DNA of 64,000 nt from Vibrio renipiscarius. GTDB lineage: Bacteria > Pseudomonadota > Gammaproteobacteria > Enterobacterales > Vibrionaceae. Shown piece after piece: positions 50,985-61,281 of this stretch. Under the pieces are notes generated by a model. That model was not told where the DNA came from. It saw nothing but the letters and a program-made list of their open reading frames with translations, and made no database searches. Made by a program: the position numbers and the translations under genes. The DNA lies in the NCBI RefSeq assembly GCF_000827885.1, contig NZ_JTKH01000006.1, positions 310,001 to 374,000 of the forward strand, given 5' to 3'. How positions within the stretch are numbered: the first letter of the stretch is position 1; every line of letters begins with the position of its first letter.

Positions 50985-52844
50985 ATGATGGATCGATTAC
51001 GCGAAGGCGTGAATAGCATCGCGGTTAAAATTATCCTAAGCCTGATTATCCTATCTTTCGTATTTGCGGGAGTAGGTAGCTACATCGTTGGTGGTACCAA
51101 CAACGTGGCCGCTCAAGTAGGAAATGTCGAAATCAGTCGTGGTGACTTCGAACAGGCTTACCAAAACGAACGTAATCGTATGCAAGCTCAGCTTGGTGAT
51201 TATTTCTCTAATTTACTGGCTGACCAAAACTACGTTGAGTCTTTCCGCAAATCAGTGCTTGACCGCATGGTTGATGATGCGTTGTTAGAGCAGCATGCTC
51301 AAACACTGGGTCTGCGTGTTGGTGATGCACAAGTACGTGAATTGATGCTGGCAATGCCACAATTCCAGGTAGACGGAAAATTCGATTCAGAAGTTTACCA
51401 GGCAGGACTGCGTCGTGCTGGTTTTAGCCCTGAAAGCTTTGCTCAATACCTGCGTCGTCAACTTGTTCGTAATCAATTAGTTTCTGCGACTCAAGCAAGC
51501 GATTTTTCACTGCCTGGTGAAGTGAATGCGCAAAGCAAATTGATCATGCAAACACGCGAAGTAAAAACGATTACTTTGGCTTTAGCTGATTTTGCTCAAA
51601 AAGTAGAACTAAGCGAAGACGAGATTTCTGAGTACTACACGCAGAACCCTGATCGTTACACGCGTCCTGAGCAAGTTAAAGTCGCTTATATCGAGCTTTC
51701 TGCTGAAGCACTAAAGCAAGGCATCACGATTGATGATGCGCAAGCACAAGCCTACTACCAAGCGAATTTAGATAAGTTTTCTTCAGAAGAGCAACGTGAA
51801 GTAAGTCATATCTTGGTGCAAGGTGATGACCAAGCAAAAGCTCAAGCTATTTTAGATGAGCTGAATGCGGGTGCTGATTTTGCGACGCTAGCAGAAGAGA
51901 AGTCTGACGATCTCGGCAGTTCAGACGTGGGTGGCTCACTCGGTCTTATCGAGCGTGGTACGATGGATCCTATGTTTGAAGAAGCGGCTTTCGCTTTGAA
52001 AAATCCAGGTGACGTAACGGGTTTAGTTAAATCTGATTTTGGCTACCATATCATTAAGCTAGATGCGCTTAAGGATGCAGTCGCGAAACCATTTGCTGAT
52101 GTTGTCGCAACGATCAAGCAAGAAATGCGCGATCAACAAGCGGTAGACCAGTACTACGAGCTACAAAGTGAATTGGAAAAAGTCGCGTTTGAATACCCAG
52201 ACTCGCTAGACGATGCTGCAAACGCAATTAATGCGACGATTCAAACGACCGATTTCATCTCTCAAGTTGATGCGCCTGAATTGCTAAAATCACAAGCGGT
52301 GATTCAAGCGATTCTTAGCCCTGAAGTGAAAGATGACGGTTTGAACTCTGAAGTGATCGAAGTGGCTCCTGAGCACGTTATCGTTGTTCGTGTTGAAGAT
52401 GCGCGTGATGAGACGGTATTGCCACTTGAAGACGTTCGTGAACAAGTTGTCGCGCAACTGTCGAAGGTCAAAGGCGAGCAGAACGCAATCGAGTTAGCGG
52501 AAACCATCGTTGCTGAGCTGAAAGCAGGGAATCAAGCGGTATTGGCTGAAAATGGCCTTGCATTTGGTGACGTTGAAAATGTTGACCGTGGTTCTCATCT
52601 TGCAGATGTTGTTTTTGCAATGACAAAACCGGTTGATGGCAAGGTTGAATACGCTCAAGCGAAAGTGTTTAACGGTGATGTTGCTGTCGTTGAATTGTTA
52701 TCGGTATCCGATATGTTCACAACTCAATACAACGACCAAATTGCAGAGCAAATGATCCAAATGAATGCGCAACAAGACCTTTCTGGCTTGATCAGCATTC
52801 TACGTAAAACAACCGATATCGAGTACTTTGATGTGGCCCAATAA
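50985..52844 (+). CDS. ppiD: PpiD periplasmic chaperone
   Basis: A 619-residue inner-membrane-anchored periplasmic chaperone with a parvulin domain. One N-terminal membrane helix ('IILSLIILSFVFAGVGSYIV', residues 17-36) is followed by a SurA-like N-region. The parvulin fold is at about 265-355 ('REVSHILVQGDDQAKAQAIL', 'GSLGLIERGTMDPMFEEAAF', 'SDFGYHIIKL'). In E. coli it sits at the SecYEG exit and aids outer-membrane protein folding. It starts with two Met codons. A terminator follows. Confidence 0.95.
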   Translation: MMDRLREGVNSIAVKIILSLIILSFVFAGVGSYIVGGTNNVAAQVGNVEISRGDFEQAYQNERNRMQAQLGDYFSNLLADQNYVESFRKSVLDRMVDDALLEQHAQTLGLRVGDAQVRELMLAMPQFQVDGKFDSEVYQAGLRRAGFSPESFAQYLRRQLVRNQLVSATQASDFSLPGEVNAQSKLIMQTREVKTITLALADFAQKVELSEDEISEYYTQNPDRYTRPEQVKVAYIELSAEALKQGITIDDAQAQAYYQANLDKFSSEEQREVSHILVQGDDQAKAQAILDELNAGADFATLAEEKSDDLGSSDVGGSLGLIERGTMDPMFEEAAFALKNPGDVTGLVKSDFGYHIIKLDALKDAVAKPFADVVATIKQEMRDQQAVDQYYELQSELEKVAFEYPDSLDDAANAINATIQTTDFISQVDAPELLKSQAVIQAILSPEVKDDGLNSEVIEVAPEHVIVVRVEDARDETVLPLEDVREQVVAQLSKVKGEQNAIELAETIVAELKAGNQAVLAENGLAFGDVENVDRGSHLADVVFAMTKPVDGKVEYAQAKVFNGDVAVVELLSVSDMFTTQYNDQIAEQMIQMNAQQDLSGLISILRKTTDIEYFDVAQ

Positions 52845-52873
52845 GTCGCCGCAATGTAAATGATATTGTTATC

Positions 52874-52905
52874 AAAATGGGCAGCCTCGGCTGCCCATTT
52901 TGTTT
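52874..52905 (+). terminator. Terminator of ppiD
   Basis: AAAATGGGCAG and CTGCCCATTTT pair around CCTCGG, followed by GTTT. Confidence 0.85.
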
Positions 52906-52982
52906 CTAGCGATTGATATTAACAATTCGTTATATAACGGAATATGGTAGCCATTCCATCATTCTGTGAATAAGGAATCCTA

Positions 52983-53285
52983 ATGAATATCAAAGCACTC
53001 TTTCTCTCTATCGTACTGACGCTTTGCCTGCCTATAAGTGCGGCTTTTGCTGAGGAAACGATGGGCGACCCTAAATACGATGGCATCGAAATTGTTGTTA
53101 ACGTGAATCAAGCATCGGCGCAAGAAATCGCAGATTTACTGAAAGGGATTGGTCTAAAGAAAGCGGAAGCGATTGTGCAGTATCGGGAAGAGCAAGGCCC
53201 GTTCAAACACATCGATGACTTAGCAAAAGTAAAAGGAATCGGTGAAGCGACGGTGGCCAAAAATGCCACACGCATTCAACTCTAA
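52983..53285 (+). CDS. Exported ComEA-type helix-hairpin-helix protein
   Basis: A 100-residue protein with a signal peptide ('LFLSIVLTLCLPISAAFA', cleaved before EET). The mature part carries two helix-hairpin-helix units: 'VNVNQASAQEIADLLKGIGL' and 'HIDDLAKVKGIGEATVAKNA'. This is the ComEA/YbaV pattern. In Vibrio, ComEA holds DNA in the periplasm during natural transformation. Since paralogues exist, the competence role is probable but not certain. It is monocistronic downstream of ppiD. Confidence 0.85.
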   Translation: MNIKALFLSIVLTLCLPISAAFAEETMGDPKYDGIEIVVNVNQASAQEIADLLKGIGLKKAEAIVQYREEQGPFKHIDDLAKVKGIGEATVAKNATRIQL

Positions 53286-53493
53286 CGCTTGGCCCGCGTC
53301 TAAGTTCCTTCTACTGGCTTAGCTGAACAAAAATGCCCAAGAGATAACCAATATTTCTTGGGTTTTCATTTCTACTGAAAATCCCTAGTCAATTAGCGAA
53401 ATCTTCCCTAGAACCTAGCGACAAATAGCACTATAATTTCCCGCCGAAAGGCCATGGCATTATTGCGGTGGCAAAACCAACTTGGAGTAATTC

Positions 53494-54174
53494 ATGTCCT
53501 CTCATACGCCGGTTATTACCGTTGATGGACCAAGTGGTGCGGGTAAAGGCACTCTTTGTATGCAACTCGCAAATAAAATGGGTTTCCACTTGTTGGATTC
53601 TGGCGCTATCTATCGCGTACTTGCGTTAGCCGCTATCCATCATGGTGTTGAGCTTGATGCTGAAGATGCACTTGTTGCACTAGCGACTCATCTTGATGTG
53701 CAGTTTGTTGCCGAAGGTGAGTTAGTGAAAGTCATCCTTGAAGGCGAAGACGTCTCGGGTGAACTTCGCAAAGAGCAAACCGGTATGGCAGCATCTAAAG
53801 TTGCAGCGTTACCACGAGTACGTGAAGCTTTACTGCGTCGTCAACGTGCTTTTGCCGATGGCAAAGGTTTGGTGGCGGACGGTCGTGACATGGGAACCGT
53901 CGTCTTTCCGCAAGCTGAAGTGAAAATTTTCCTTGATGCAAGCGCACAAGAGCGTGCCCAGCGACGCCTTAAACAGTTGCAAGATAAAGGGTTAGATGTT
54001 AACTTTGCTGACCTTTTAAGCGAGATCCAAGAGCGAGACGACCGAGATCGTAATCGCCCTGTGGCGCCATTGCGCCCAGCTGAGGATGCGCTAGTGCTTG
54101 ATTCTACAACAATGAATATCGACGAAGTGGTCGAAAAAGCACTACAATATATCGAATCTAAACTGACTGCGTAA
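53494..54174 (+). CDS. cmk: Cytidylate kinase
   Basis: A 226-residue P-loop kinase that phosphorylates CMP and dCMP. '[20 protein letters not shown]' is the nucleotide-binding loop. '[16 protein letters not shown]' and '[20 protein letters not shown]' bind the nucleotide and its monophosphate, and '[13 protein letters not shown]' is the lid. cmk directly upstream of rpsA is the standard order in gammaproteobacteria. Confidence 0.97.
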   Translation: MSSHTPVITVDGPSGAGKGTLCMQLANKMGFHLLDSGAIYRVLALAAIHHGVELDAEDALVALATHLDVQFVAEGELVKVILEGEDVSGELRKEQTGMAASKVAALPRVREALLRRQRAFADGKGLVADGRDMGTVVFPQAEVKIFLDASAQERAQRRLKQLQDKGLDVNFADLLSEIQERDDRDRNRPVAPLRPAEDALVLDSTTMNIDEVVEKALQYIESKLTA

Positions 54175-54177
54175 TTC

Positions 54178-54282
54178 GCGGGGTCAGCTCAGAGCGTTGG
54201 CTGCAAGGATGATGGCCGGCGAATTTAATAACCCCATGTGGTAGGACACCCGTGGACGTTTAATTTATTGAAGATTAAATAA
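54178..54282 (+). promoter_or_regulatory. rpsA leader region
   Basis: A 105-base spacer with no strong Shine-Dalgarno before the ATG, and a potential weak stem TTTAATTTATTGAAGATTAAA next to the start. In E. coli the rpsA leader folds into stem-loops recognised by S1 itself for autoregulation; the same is inferred here. Confidence 0.45.
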
Positions 54283-55953
54283 ATGACTGAATCTTTTGCT
54301 CAACTCTTTGAAGAGTTTCTGAACGAAACTGAATTCCAACAAGGCAGCATCGTTAAAGGTACTGTAGTAGCTATCAAAAACGGTTTCGTTCTTGTTGACG
54401 CTGGTCTTAAGTCTGAATCTGCTATCCCAGCTGAACAGTTCAAGAACGCTGCTGGCGAACTTGAAGTTGCTGTTGGCGACGAAGTAGACGTAGCTCTAGA
54501 CGCTGTTGAAGATGGTTTCGGTGAAACTCAACTTTCTCGTGAGAAAGCGAAACGTCACGAAGCTTGGATCGTTCTTGAGAAAGCTTACGAAGAAGCTGAA
54601 ACTGTTGTTGGTATCATCAACGGTAAAGTTAAAGGCGGTTTCACTGTTGAACTAAACGGTATCCGTGCTTTCCTTCCAGGTTCACTTGTTGACGTACGTC
54701 CAATCCGTGACACTGCTCACCTTGAAAACAAAGAGCTAGAGTTCAAAGTTATCAAGCTTGACCAGAAGCGTAACAACGTAGTTGTTTCTCGTCGCGCAGT
54801 TATCGAATCTGAAAACAGCGTTGAACGTGATGAGCTACTTGAAAACCTACAAGAAGGCGCAGAAGTTAAAGGTATCGTTAAGAACCTAACTGACTACGGT
54901 GCTTTCGTTGATCTAGGTGGTGTTGACGGTCTTCTACATATCACTGATATGGCATGGAAACGCGTTAAGCACCCATCAGAAATCGTTAACGTAGGTGACG
55001 AAATCCTAGTTAAAGTTCTTAAGTTCGATCGTGAGCGTACTCGCGTATCACTAGGTCTTAAGCAACTTGGCGAAGATCCATGGGTAGCAATCGCTAAGCG
55101 TTACCCAGAAGGTCACAAACTTTCTGGTCGTGTTACTAACCTAACTGATTACGGCTGCTTCGTAGAAATCGAAGAAGGCGTTGAAGGTCTAGTTCACGTT
55201 TCTGAAATGGATTGGACTAACAAGAACATCCACCCATCTAAAGTTGTTAATGTTGGCGACGAAGTTGAGGTTATGGTTCTTGAGATCGACGAAGAACGTC
55301 GTCGTATCTCTCTAGGTCTAAAACAGTGTAAAGCTAACCCTTGGCAGTCATTCGCTGAAGCGCAAGCTAAAGGCGATAAAGTAACTGGTAAGATCAAGTC
55401 TATCACTGACTTTGGTATCTTCATCGGTCTAGACGGCGGCATCGACGGTCTAGTTCACCTATCTGACATTTCTTGGAATGTTGCTGGCGAAGAAGCTGTA
55501 CGTGAGTACAAGAAAGGCGACGAGATCTCTGCAGTTGTTCTAGCAGTAGACGCAGAGCGTGAGCGCATCTCTCTAGGCGTTAAGCAAATGGAAAATGACC
55601 CATTCAATGCTTACGCTGCAGAGAAGAAGAAAGGCGTTCTAGTTAACGGTACTGTAACTGCAGTTGATGCTAAAGGCGCAACTATCGAGCTTGAAGAAGG
55701 CGTAGAAGGTTACATCCGCGTTTCTGAAATCGCTCGTGACCGCGTAGAAGACGCATCTCTAATCCTAAGCGTTGGTGACAGCGTTGAAGCGAAATTTACT
55801 GGTGTTGACCGTAAAAACCGCGTAATCAACCTATCTATCAAAGCTAAAGATGAAGCTGATGAGCAAGAAGCAATGGCATCTATCAACAAGCAAGATGACG
55901 CTGCATTCGGCAACGCAATGGCAGACGCTTTCAAAGCAGCTAAAGGCGAATAA
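54283..55953 (+). CDS. rpsA: 30S ribosomal protein S1
   Basis: A 556-residue ribosomal protein made of six S1 RNA-binding domains. It brings mRNA to the 30S subunit. Domain starts are recognisable by repeats such as '[20 protein letters not shown]', '[20 protein letters not shown]' and '[20 protein letters not shown]'. Codon bias is extreme, as in tig. A terminator follows, then ihfB. Confidence 0.97.
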   Translation: MTESFAQLFEEFLNETEFQQGSIVKGTVVAIKNGFVLVDAGLKSESAIPAEQFKNAAGELEVAVGDEVDVALDAVEDGFGETQLSREKAKRHEAWIVLEKAYEEAETVVGIINGKVKGGFTVELNGIRAFLPGSLVDVRPIRDTAHLENKELEFKVIKLDQKRNNVVVSRRAVIESENSVERDELLENLQEGAEVKGIVKNLTDYGAFVDLGGVDGLLHITDMAWKRVKHPSEIVNVGDEILVKVLKFDRERTRVSLGLKQLGEDPWVAIAKRYPEGHKLSGRVTNLTDYGCFVEIEEGVEGLVHVSEMDWTNKNIHPSKVVNVGDEVEVMVLEIDEERRRISLGLKQCKANPWQSFAEAQAKGDKVTGKIKSITDFGIFIGLDGGIDGLVHLSDISWNVAGEEAVREYKKGDEISAVVLAVDAERERISLGVKQMENDPFNAYAAEKKKGVLVNGTVTAVDAKGATIELEEGVEGYIRVSEIARDRVEDASLILSVGDSVEAKFTGVDRKNRVINLSIKAKDEADEQEAMASINKQDDAAFGNAMADAFKAAKGE

Positions 55954-55970
55954 TTTTATTCCCCTATAGT

Positions 55971-55998
55971 AAAAAGGAGCCGCAAGGCTCCTTTTTTA
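55971..55998 (+). terminator. Terminator of rpsA
   Basis: AAAAAGGAGCC, loop GCAA and GGCTCCTTTTTT. Confidence 0.9.
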
Positions 55999-56155
55999 TT
56001 TTTGTGGTCTAAAACCAATTTCAGCAATGAGAAGTTAACATGCTGAATTACATTTGCGCATATTGGTTAAATTTTGTTTAGAATTACTAGCAAGTGTTTG
56101 TTGGAATTGGTATTAGTTACTATAATAAGTGATAAATTACTCTACGAGGGAAATT

Positions 56156-56434
56156 ATGACTAAGTCTGAATTGATTGAAAGACTTTGCGCTGAGCAAACA
56201 CATCTTTCAGCAAAAGAAGTCGAAGATGCAGTAAAAGACATTCTTGAACATATGGCATCAACACTTGAGGAAGGCGATCGCATTGAGATCCGCGGTTTTG
56301 GTAGTTTCTCTCTCCACTATCGTGAGCCTCGCACTGGTCGCAACCCTAAAACAGGTGACAAGGTTGAGTTGGAAGGTAAATACGTTCCTCACTTTAAACC
56401 GGGTAAAGAGTTGCGTGAGCGTGTTAACGGTTAA
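56156..56434 (+). CDS. ihfB: Integration host factor beta subunit
   Basis: A 92-residue DNA-bending protein of the HU/IHF family. With IhfA it binds specific sites and shapes promoters and recombination complexes. '[20 protein letters not shown]' and '[20 protein letters not shown]' distinguish the beta subunit. The start at 56156 has ACGAGGG upstream; an ATG in frame at 56129 would add nine residues. It follows rpsA as in E. coli. Confidence 0.96.
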   Translation: MTKSELIERLCAEQTHLSAKEVEDAVKDILEHMASTLEEGDRIEIRGFGSFSLHYREPRTGRNPKTGDKVELEGKYVPHFKPGKELRERVNG

Positions 56435-56450
56435 TTCAATTTGAATAAAT

Positions 56451-56485
56451 AAAAGGCGGTTTGCTTCTGGCACTCCGCCTTTTTT
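56451..56485 (+). terminator. Terminator of ihfB
   Basis: AAAAGGCGG and CCGCCTTTTTT pair around a 15-base loop. Confidence 0.8.
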
Positions 56486-56567
56486 CTTTCATACTAAGAT
56501 AACCATGGAGTGTTTGACGCTTTTACTGCATAATCTTAGCATTAGATTTTCAGATGGATAATGGACT

Positions 56568-56846
56568 ATGAAAATTATAAAAATCGTTATCGTATTGGTT
56601 TTATTTTTGGTAGCGTTAGCATTAGGTGCGCAAAATCAAGCAGTTGTCGACTTTAATTACTTGTTGGCTCAAGGCGAATTTCACTTATCCACTTTGCTTG
56701 GTGTTGTTTTTGTCTCTGGTTTTGTGGTCGCATGGATCATTTTTGGCAGCCTACATCTGAAATCACAGTTACAGATACGTAAACTGAACAAACAAATTAA
56801 AAAGCTCACTCCGGCCTCTTCTGAGGTTGAAGAAAGTAAAGCATAA
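56568..56846 (+). CDS. lapA: LapA (DUF1049), lipopolysaccharide assembly protein A
   Basis: A 92-residue inner-membrane protein with two hydrophobic helices ('IVIVLVLFLVALALGAQNQA' and 'LLGVVFVSGFVVAWIIFGSL') and a basic coiled-coil tail 'LQIRKLNKQIKKL'. LapA accompanies LapB, which controls LpxC levels through FtsH and so the rate of lipopolysaccharide synthesis. lapB begins 25 bases downstream, so the two form an operon. Confidence 0.92.
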   Translation: MKIIKIVIVLVLFLVALALGAQNQAVVDFNYLLAQGEFHLSTLLGVVFVSGFVVAWIIFGSLHLKSQLQIRKLNKQIKKLTPASSEVEESKA

Positions 56847-56871
56847 TCGAGATAGGTAGACTTTTTCCTCA

Positions 56872-58041
56872 ATGCTAGAAATACTCTTCTTGTTATTGCC
56901 ACTGGCCGCTGCATATGGCTGGTATATGGGTAATCGTAGTGCCCAGCAAGATAAGCAGAAACACTCGAATCAAATATCCCGTCAGTACGTGATGGGCCTT
57001 AACCTGCTGCTGTCAGATCAATCTGATAAGGCTGTCGATCACTTCATCGAACTACTTCAAGTTGATAGTGATACCATCGACACCCACTTAGCATTGGGTA
57101 ATCTATTTCGTTCTCGCGGCGAGGTTGATCGGGCCATCCGTATTCACCAAAACCTCATCTCGCGTTCTGGTTTAACGATAGACCAAAAAAATATTGCCCT
57201 TCAACAGCTCGCAAAAGACTACATGGCGTCAGGTTTTCTTGATCGCGCGGAAAAGATTTTCGAACAACTTGTCGATGAACCCGATCACCGCGAAGCCGCA
57301 CTGCAACAGTTAGTCGCGATTTATCAGCAGACTCGTGAATGGCCGAAAGCAACGCATTATGCGCAGTTACTGGTTAAGTTAGGTCGTAAGCGTATGCGAA
57401 ATAGCATTGCACATTTCTATTGTGAGATGGCGATGCAAGCGCAAGGAGAAGGGGAGCGTCAAAACGCCATTTCTTACTTTAAGCGCGCGTTGAGCGAAGA
57501 CCCTAAGTGTGTTCGTGCCAGTATCTCTTTAGGCAAGTTGTATCTAGAAAGTGAAGATTATCTTCATACCATCAAGTATATGACGATGGTGATTGAGCAA
57601 GATATCGACTTTATCAGTGAAGTCTTGCCAACGCTGGCTGACTGTTATCACCATTTAGGTCAGGAAGATGAGCTGCTTGAATTTTTGCGTCACTGTATCA
57701 CGAGCAAAGCGGGTGTTTCTGCTGAATTGATGCTAGCGCAGTTAGTGGCTCAGCACGATGGTTCTGTTGCGGCTCAGGAGCTGTTAACTCGTCAATTAGT
57801 GAAAAACCCAACCATGAAGGGTTTCTTCCGCTTGATGGATTACCACTTGATGAATGCAGAAGAGGGCCGAGCGAAAGAGAGTTTGGCGACGTTGCAAAAA
57901 TTGGTGGGCGAACAACTTAAAGTAAAACCACATTTTCGTTGCCGCAAGTGCGGATTTTCAACGCACTCTATGTATTGGCATTGTCCGTCCTGTAAAGGTT
58001 GGGGCACGATTAAGCCAATCCGTGGGTTGGATGGCGAATAA
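56872..58041 (+). CDS. lapB: LapB (YciM), lipopolysaccharide assembly protein B
   Basis: A 389-residue protein with an N-terminal membrane anchor, a series of tetratricopeptide repeats (e.g. 'HLALGNLFRSRGEVDRAIRI' near residue 64) and a C-terminal rubredoxin-like metal site 'CRKCGFSTHSMYWHCPSCKG' near residue 361. It regulates LpxC proteolysis and hence the lipopolysaccharide-to-phospholipid balance. A strong terminator follows it. Confidence 0.95.
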   Translation: MLEILFLLLPLAAAYGWYMGNRSAQQDKQKHSNQISRQYVMGLNLLLSDQSDKAVDHFIELLQVDSDTIDTHLALGNLFRSRGEVDRAIRIHQNLISRSGLTIDQKNIALQQLAKDYMASGFLDRAEKIFEQLVDEPDHREAALQQLVAIYQQTREWPKATHYAQLLVKLGRKRMRNSIAHFYCEMAMQAQGEGERQNAISYFKRALSEDPKCVRASISLGKLYLESEDYLHTIKYMTMVIEQDIDFISEVLPTLADCYHHLGQEDELLEFLRHCITSKAGVSAELMLAQLVAQHDGSVAAQELLTRQLVKNPTMKGFFRLMDYHLMNAEEGRAKESLATLQKLVGEQLKVKPHFRCRKCGFSTHSMYWHCPSCKGWGTIKPIRGLDGE

Positions 58042-58050
58042 ACGATTTAA

Positions 58051-58081
58051 ATGCAGCTAATTTATTAGCTGCATTTTTTTA
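58051..58081 (+). terminator. Terminator of lapB
   Basis: ATGCAGCTAA, loop TTTA and TTAGCTGCAT followed by seven T residues. Confidence 0.9.
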
Positions 58082-58127
58082 AATAAAAAAATTTTAATGA
58101 TAATAAAGAAGTTAATTAGGAGATGAA

Positions 58128-58823
58128 ATGATCGACCAAAAAGTCATCGTAGCACTGGATTATGACAACCAAGCGGACGCATTTGCATTTGTAGATCGTA
58201 TTGACCCTGCGTCATGCCGTCTTAAAGTAGGCAAAGAAATGTTTACGCTGTTTGGTCCTGATTTCGTCAAAGAACTGCATAAACGTGGTTTTTCTGTGTT
58301 CCTTGATTTGAAATTTCATGACATTCCAAACACATGTTCAAAGGCTGTTCGTGCTGCCGCTGAAATGGGTGTTTGGATGGTCAACGTTCACGCGAGTGGT
58401 GGTGAACGTATGATGGCAGCCTCTCGAGAGATTCTTGAGCCGTATGGCAACGATCGCCCACTATTGATTGGTGTGACCGTGTTGACCAGTATGGAGCAAA
58501 GTGATCTGGCTGGTATTGGTTTGGATATGGCACCGAAAGATCAAGTGATTCGTCTTGCGAGTCTTACTCAAAATGCAGGTTTGGATGGTGTTGTGTGTTC
58601 TGCGCATGAGTCATCAATGCTTAAATCTGCGTTAGGCCAAGAGTTTAAACTGATCACTCCGGGTATTCGTCCTGCTGGTTCAGACCAAGGCGATCAACGC
58701 CGTATTATGACACCGGTTGAAGCGATGCAAGCGGGCTCAGATTACTTGGTTATTGGCCGTCCTATCACGCAAGCGGCAGATCCAGCGTCAGTACTGGCTG
58801 CGATTAACGCGACATTAGCGTAA
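58128..58823 (+). CDS. pyrF: Orotidine-5'-phosphate decarboxylase
   Basis: A 231-residue TIM-barrel enzyme that makes UMP from OMP, the last step of pyrimidine synthesis. '[20 protein letters not shown]' opens the protein and the catalytic block '[18 protein letters not shown]' carries the Lys-Phe-His-Asp core. '[20 protein letters not shown]' forms the phosphate loop. AGGAG precedes the ATG. An ERIC element lies between the stop and the terminator. Confidence 0.97.
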   Translation: MIDQKVIVALDYDNQADAFAFVDRIDPASCRLKVGKEMFTLFGPDFVKELHKRGFSVFLDLKFHDIPNTCSKAVRAAAEMGVWMVNVHASGGERMMAASREILEPYGNDRPLLIGVTVLTSMEQSDLAGIGLDMAPKDQVIRLASLTQNAGLDGVVCSAHESSMLKSALGQEFKLITPGIRPAGSDQGDQRRIMTPVEAMQAGSDYLVIGRPITQAADPASVLAAINATLA

Positions 58824-58833
58824 CAAAATAGCG

Positions 58834-58962
58834 AATACCCAAACAACGTGAAGATGCAGGTAGGCGAACTGCGGACAAAGTCTCTGAACATAGATGCGCT
58901 ATGTGATGAGGTTTGAGCAGTGCCAGTCAACACCCCACGCAACTTCACGTCGGAAGGGTATA
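58834..58962 (-). repeat. ERIC-type intergenic repeat, copy 1
   Basis: A ~129-base element beginning AATACCCAAACAACGTGAAG and ending CGGAAGGGTATA. It is an inverted copy of the 127-base element at 62708: both contain the core CTATGTGATGAGGTTT (or its complement) and matching TATACCC termini. Size, termini and imperfect palindromic structure fit ERIC/IRU elements of Enterobacteria and Vibrio. It lies within the pyrF 3' untranslated region, before the terminator. Confidence 0.85.
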
Positions 58963-58983
58963 TAACGTGATGACCTATATCAA

Positions 58984-59007
58984 AACCAGCCGTTGGCTGG
59001 TTTTTTT
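58984..59007 (+). terminator. Terminator of pyrF
   Basis: AACCAGCC, loop GTT, GGCTGGTT and further T residues, placed after the ERIC copy. Confidence 0.85.
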
Positions 59008-59077
59008 GTGTCAACGTTGATCAACGCGGCAGGATGCAAGTAAGTGCTCGCTTGTTGCCCGGCGATGAGCAGACAAT

Positions 59078-59102
59078 AAAAAAGGCCGCTAATGCGACCT
59101 TT
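59078..59102 (-). terminator. Terminator of the 59125-59889 gene
   Basis: On the minus strand AAAGGTCGC and GCGGCCTTT flank ATTA and are followed by further T residues. Confidence 0.75.
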
Positions 59103-59124
59103 AATCAAAATTAAAGCAGTATGC

Positions 59125-59889
59125 TTACCACTTTTTCTTTTCGCCAAACAAAATGTCCATATCTTCTTCGCGCTCTCTATCGGCCATTTGCTGCATTTCA
59201 GTCGCATTTTGGCTTTGTCGGCGTTTGATGATCTCATCGTGCATGGCTTGCAGTTTTTCACGAGCTTGCACTGAGTAAGGATCATTTTTGGTCGCAAGAA
59301 CGTCCAAGCCTTTTCGTAGTAGCTGGATTGCCGTACCAGGTTGGTCGCGATTAATCGCATCATTTGAACGTTTTACGACGTTTTCAATATTAATGCGTAC
59401 TTGAATGCTTTCTAGGCGTGCGTTTTCAATGACATACGCTTCTGTACCAAAACGACCTTTGTTGTGTTCATTACGAACGGTATCGCGTAAACGCTTTACC
59501 AGCTTGAGCATAACAATGGCTTGTTTGTCTGTGCTTGGTACTTTGAAGGTCGTACTTTCGCCGCTTTGAAAATTGGCTTGTACATTATCAATTTGCTGCT
59601 TAACGTGTTGAACTCTTTGCTCAAGTTGTTTGTTCTTTGGGTCTAATTCGCACATGTTTTGCACTGCATCGAGAATGCGATGGTTTAAACAAAGCAGGAG
59701 CTCTTTGCTAAAGGGCAGGTGATGAGCGTGACCAATGAGTTCTTCAGTCGTGTCGATAATGGCGATATAGCGCGCACTTTCTTGTTTTTTCGCCGTAGCG
59801 ATTTTTGCATTGTATTGGAGGATGATGTTGTAACCGACGACAAGCACCAACAAGATTGCGACTAAGGCAATGATTAAACCAATATTCAT
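59125..59889 (-). CDS. Anchored coiled-coil protein of unknown function
   Basis: A 254-residue protein with one N-terminal membrane helix ('IGLIIALVAILLVLVVGYNI') and a long, highly charged helical remainder containing 'NKQLEQRVQHVKQQIDNVQA' and an acidic-basic C-terminus. I recall orthologues beside cysB in vibrios, sometimes labelled 'DNA repair protein' without evidence I can name. The predicted form is inner-membrane anchor plus cytoplasmic helical bundle. It is single, divergent from cysB. Confidence 0.7.
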   Translation of the reverse strand: MNIGLIIALVAILLVLVVGYNIILQYNAKIATAKKQESARYIAIIDTTEELIGHAHHLPFSKELLLCLNHRILDAVQNMCELDPKNKQLEQRVQHVKQQIDNVQANFQSGESTTFKVPSTDKQAIVMLKLVKRLRDTVRNEHNKGRFGTEAYVIENARLESIQVRINIENVVKRSNDAINRDQPGTAIQLLRKGLDVLATKNDPYSVQAREKLQAMHDEIIKRRQSQNATEMQQMADREREEDMDILFGEKKKW

Positions 59890-60114
59890 AAATTCCGTTA
59901 TCTTAAGTTTATGATGGCTAGCCGCTAAGCATACACGATTGTGTAAGCCTAAGGCACCAAATATTCCGACACGGCCTCATTATTACTGCTTGCTAGATTG
60001 ATTAATATGGAAAAGCGATTTTCAGGCGATAAACTGAGCTTTCGATTGCAAAATCATGCTGATAAAATCGCCAACGTCGAGGTGTGGGGACGAATCCATC
60101 AATTTTACTACCAA

Positions 60115-60141
60115 TTTAGTTATAGAGACGTTATAACTAAA
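60115..60141. promoter_or_regulatory. 10-bp inverted repeat upstream of cysB
   Basis: TTTAGTTATA and TATAACTAAA are exact inverted repeats around a 7-base spacer, 98 bases before cysB. It lies in the divergent promoter region. CysB represses its own gene in enterics, so this is a candidate autoregulatory site. Confidence 0.4.
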
Positions 60142-60220
60142 TCTTATAATTAATATAACCAAGTCCTCATTAAAGATGATTTCAGTGACGACTTTGTTAT
60201 ATTTACCTGAACGTCGATAA

Positions 60221-61213
<993 letters not shown>

Positions 61214-61233
61214 TTCACTACAAAATCGTTTCA

Positions 61234-61280
61234 CTTCCCTCTAAACTTAGCGCCTCGCAACGTGGCTCATTAGAGGGAAG
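61234..61280 (+). promoter_or_regulatory. Hairpin that contains the ribosome-binding site of the methyltransferase gene
   Basis: CTTCCCTCTAA and TTAGAGGGAAG form a perfect 11-bp stem with a 25-base loop. The right arm ends one base before the ATG and contains the GAGGGAA Shine-Dalgarno sequence, so folding would block translation. Confidence 0.6.
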
Positions 61281-61281
61281 C

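Noticed and set aside
58742..59014. 90-codon minus-strand frame over the ERIC copy
   Set aside because: It runs across pyrF's end, an ERIC repeat and a terminator; no gene evidence.
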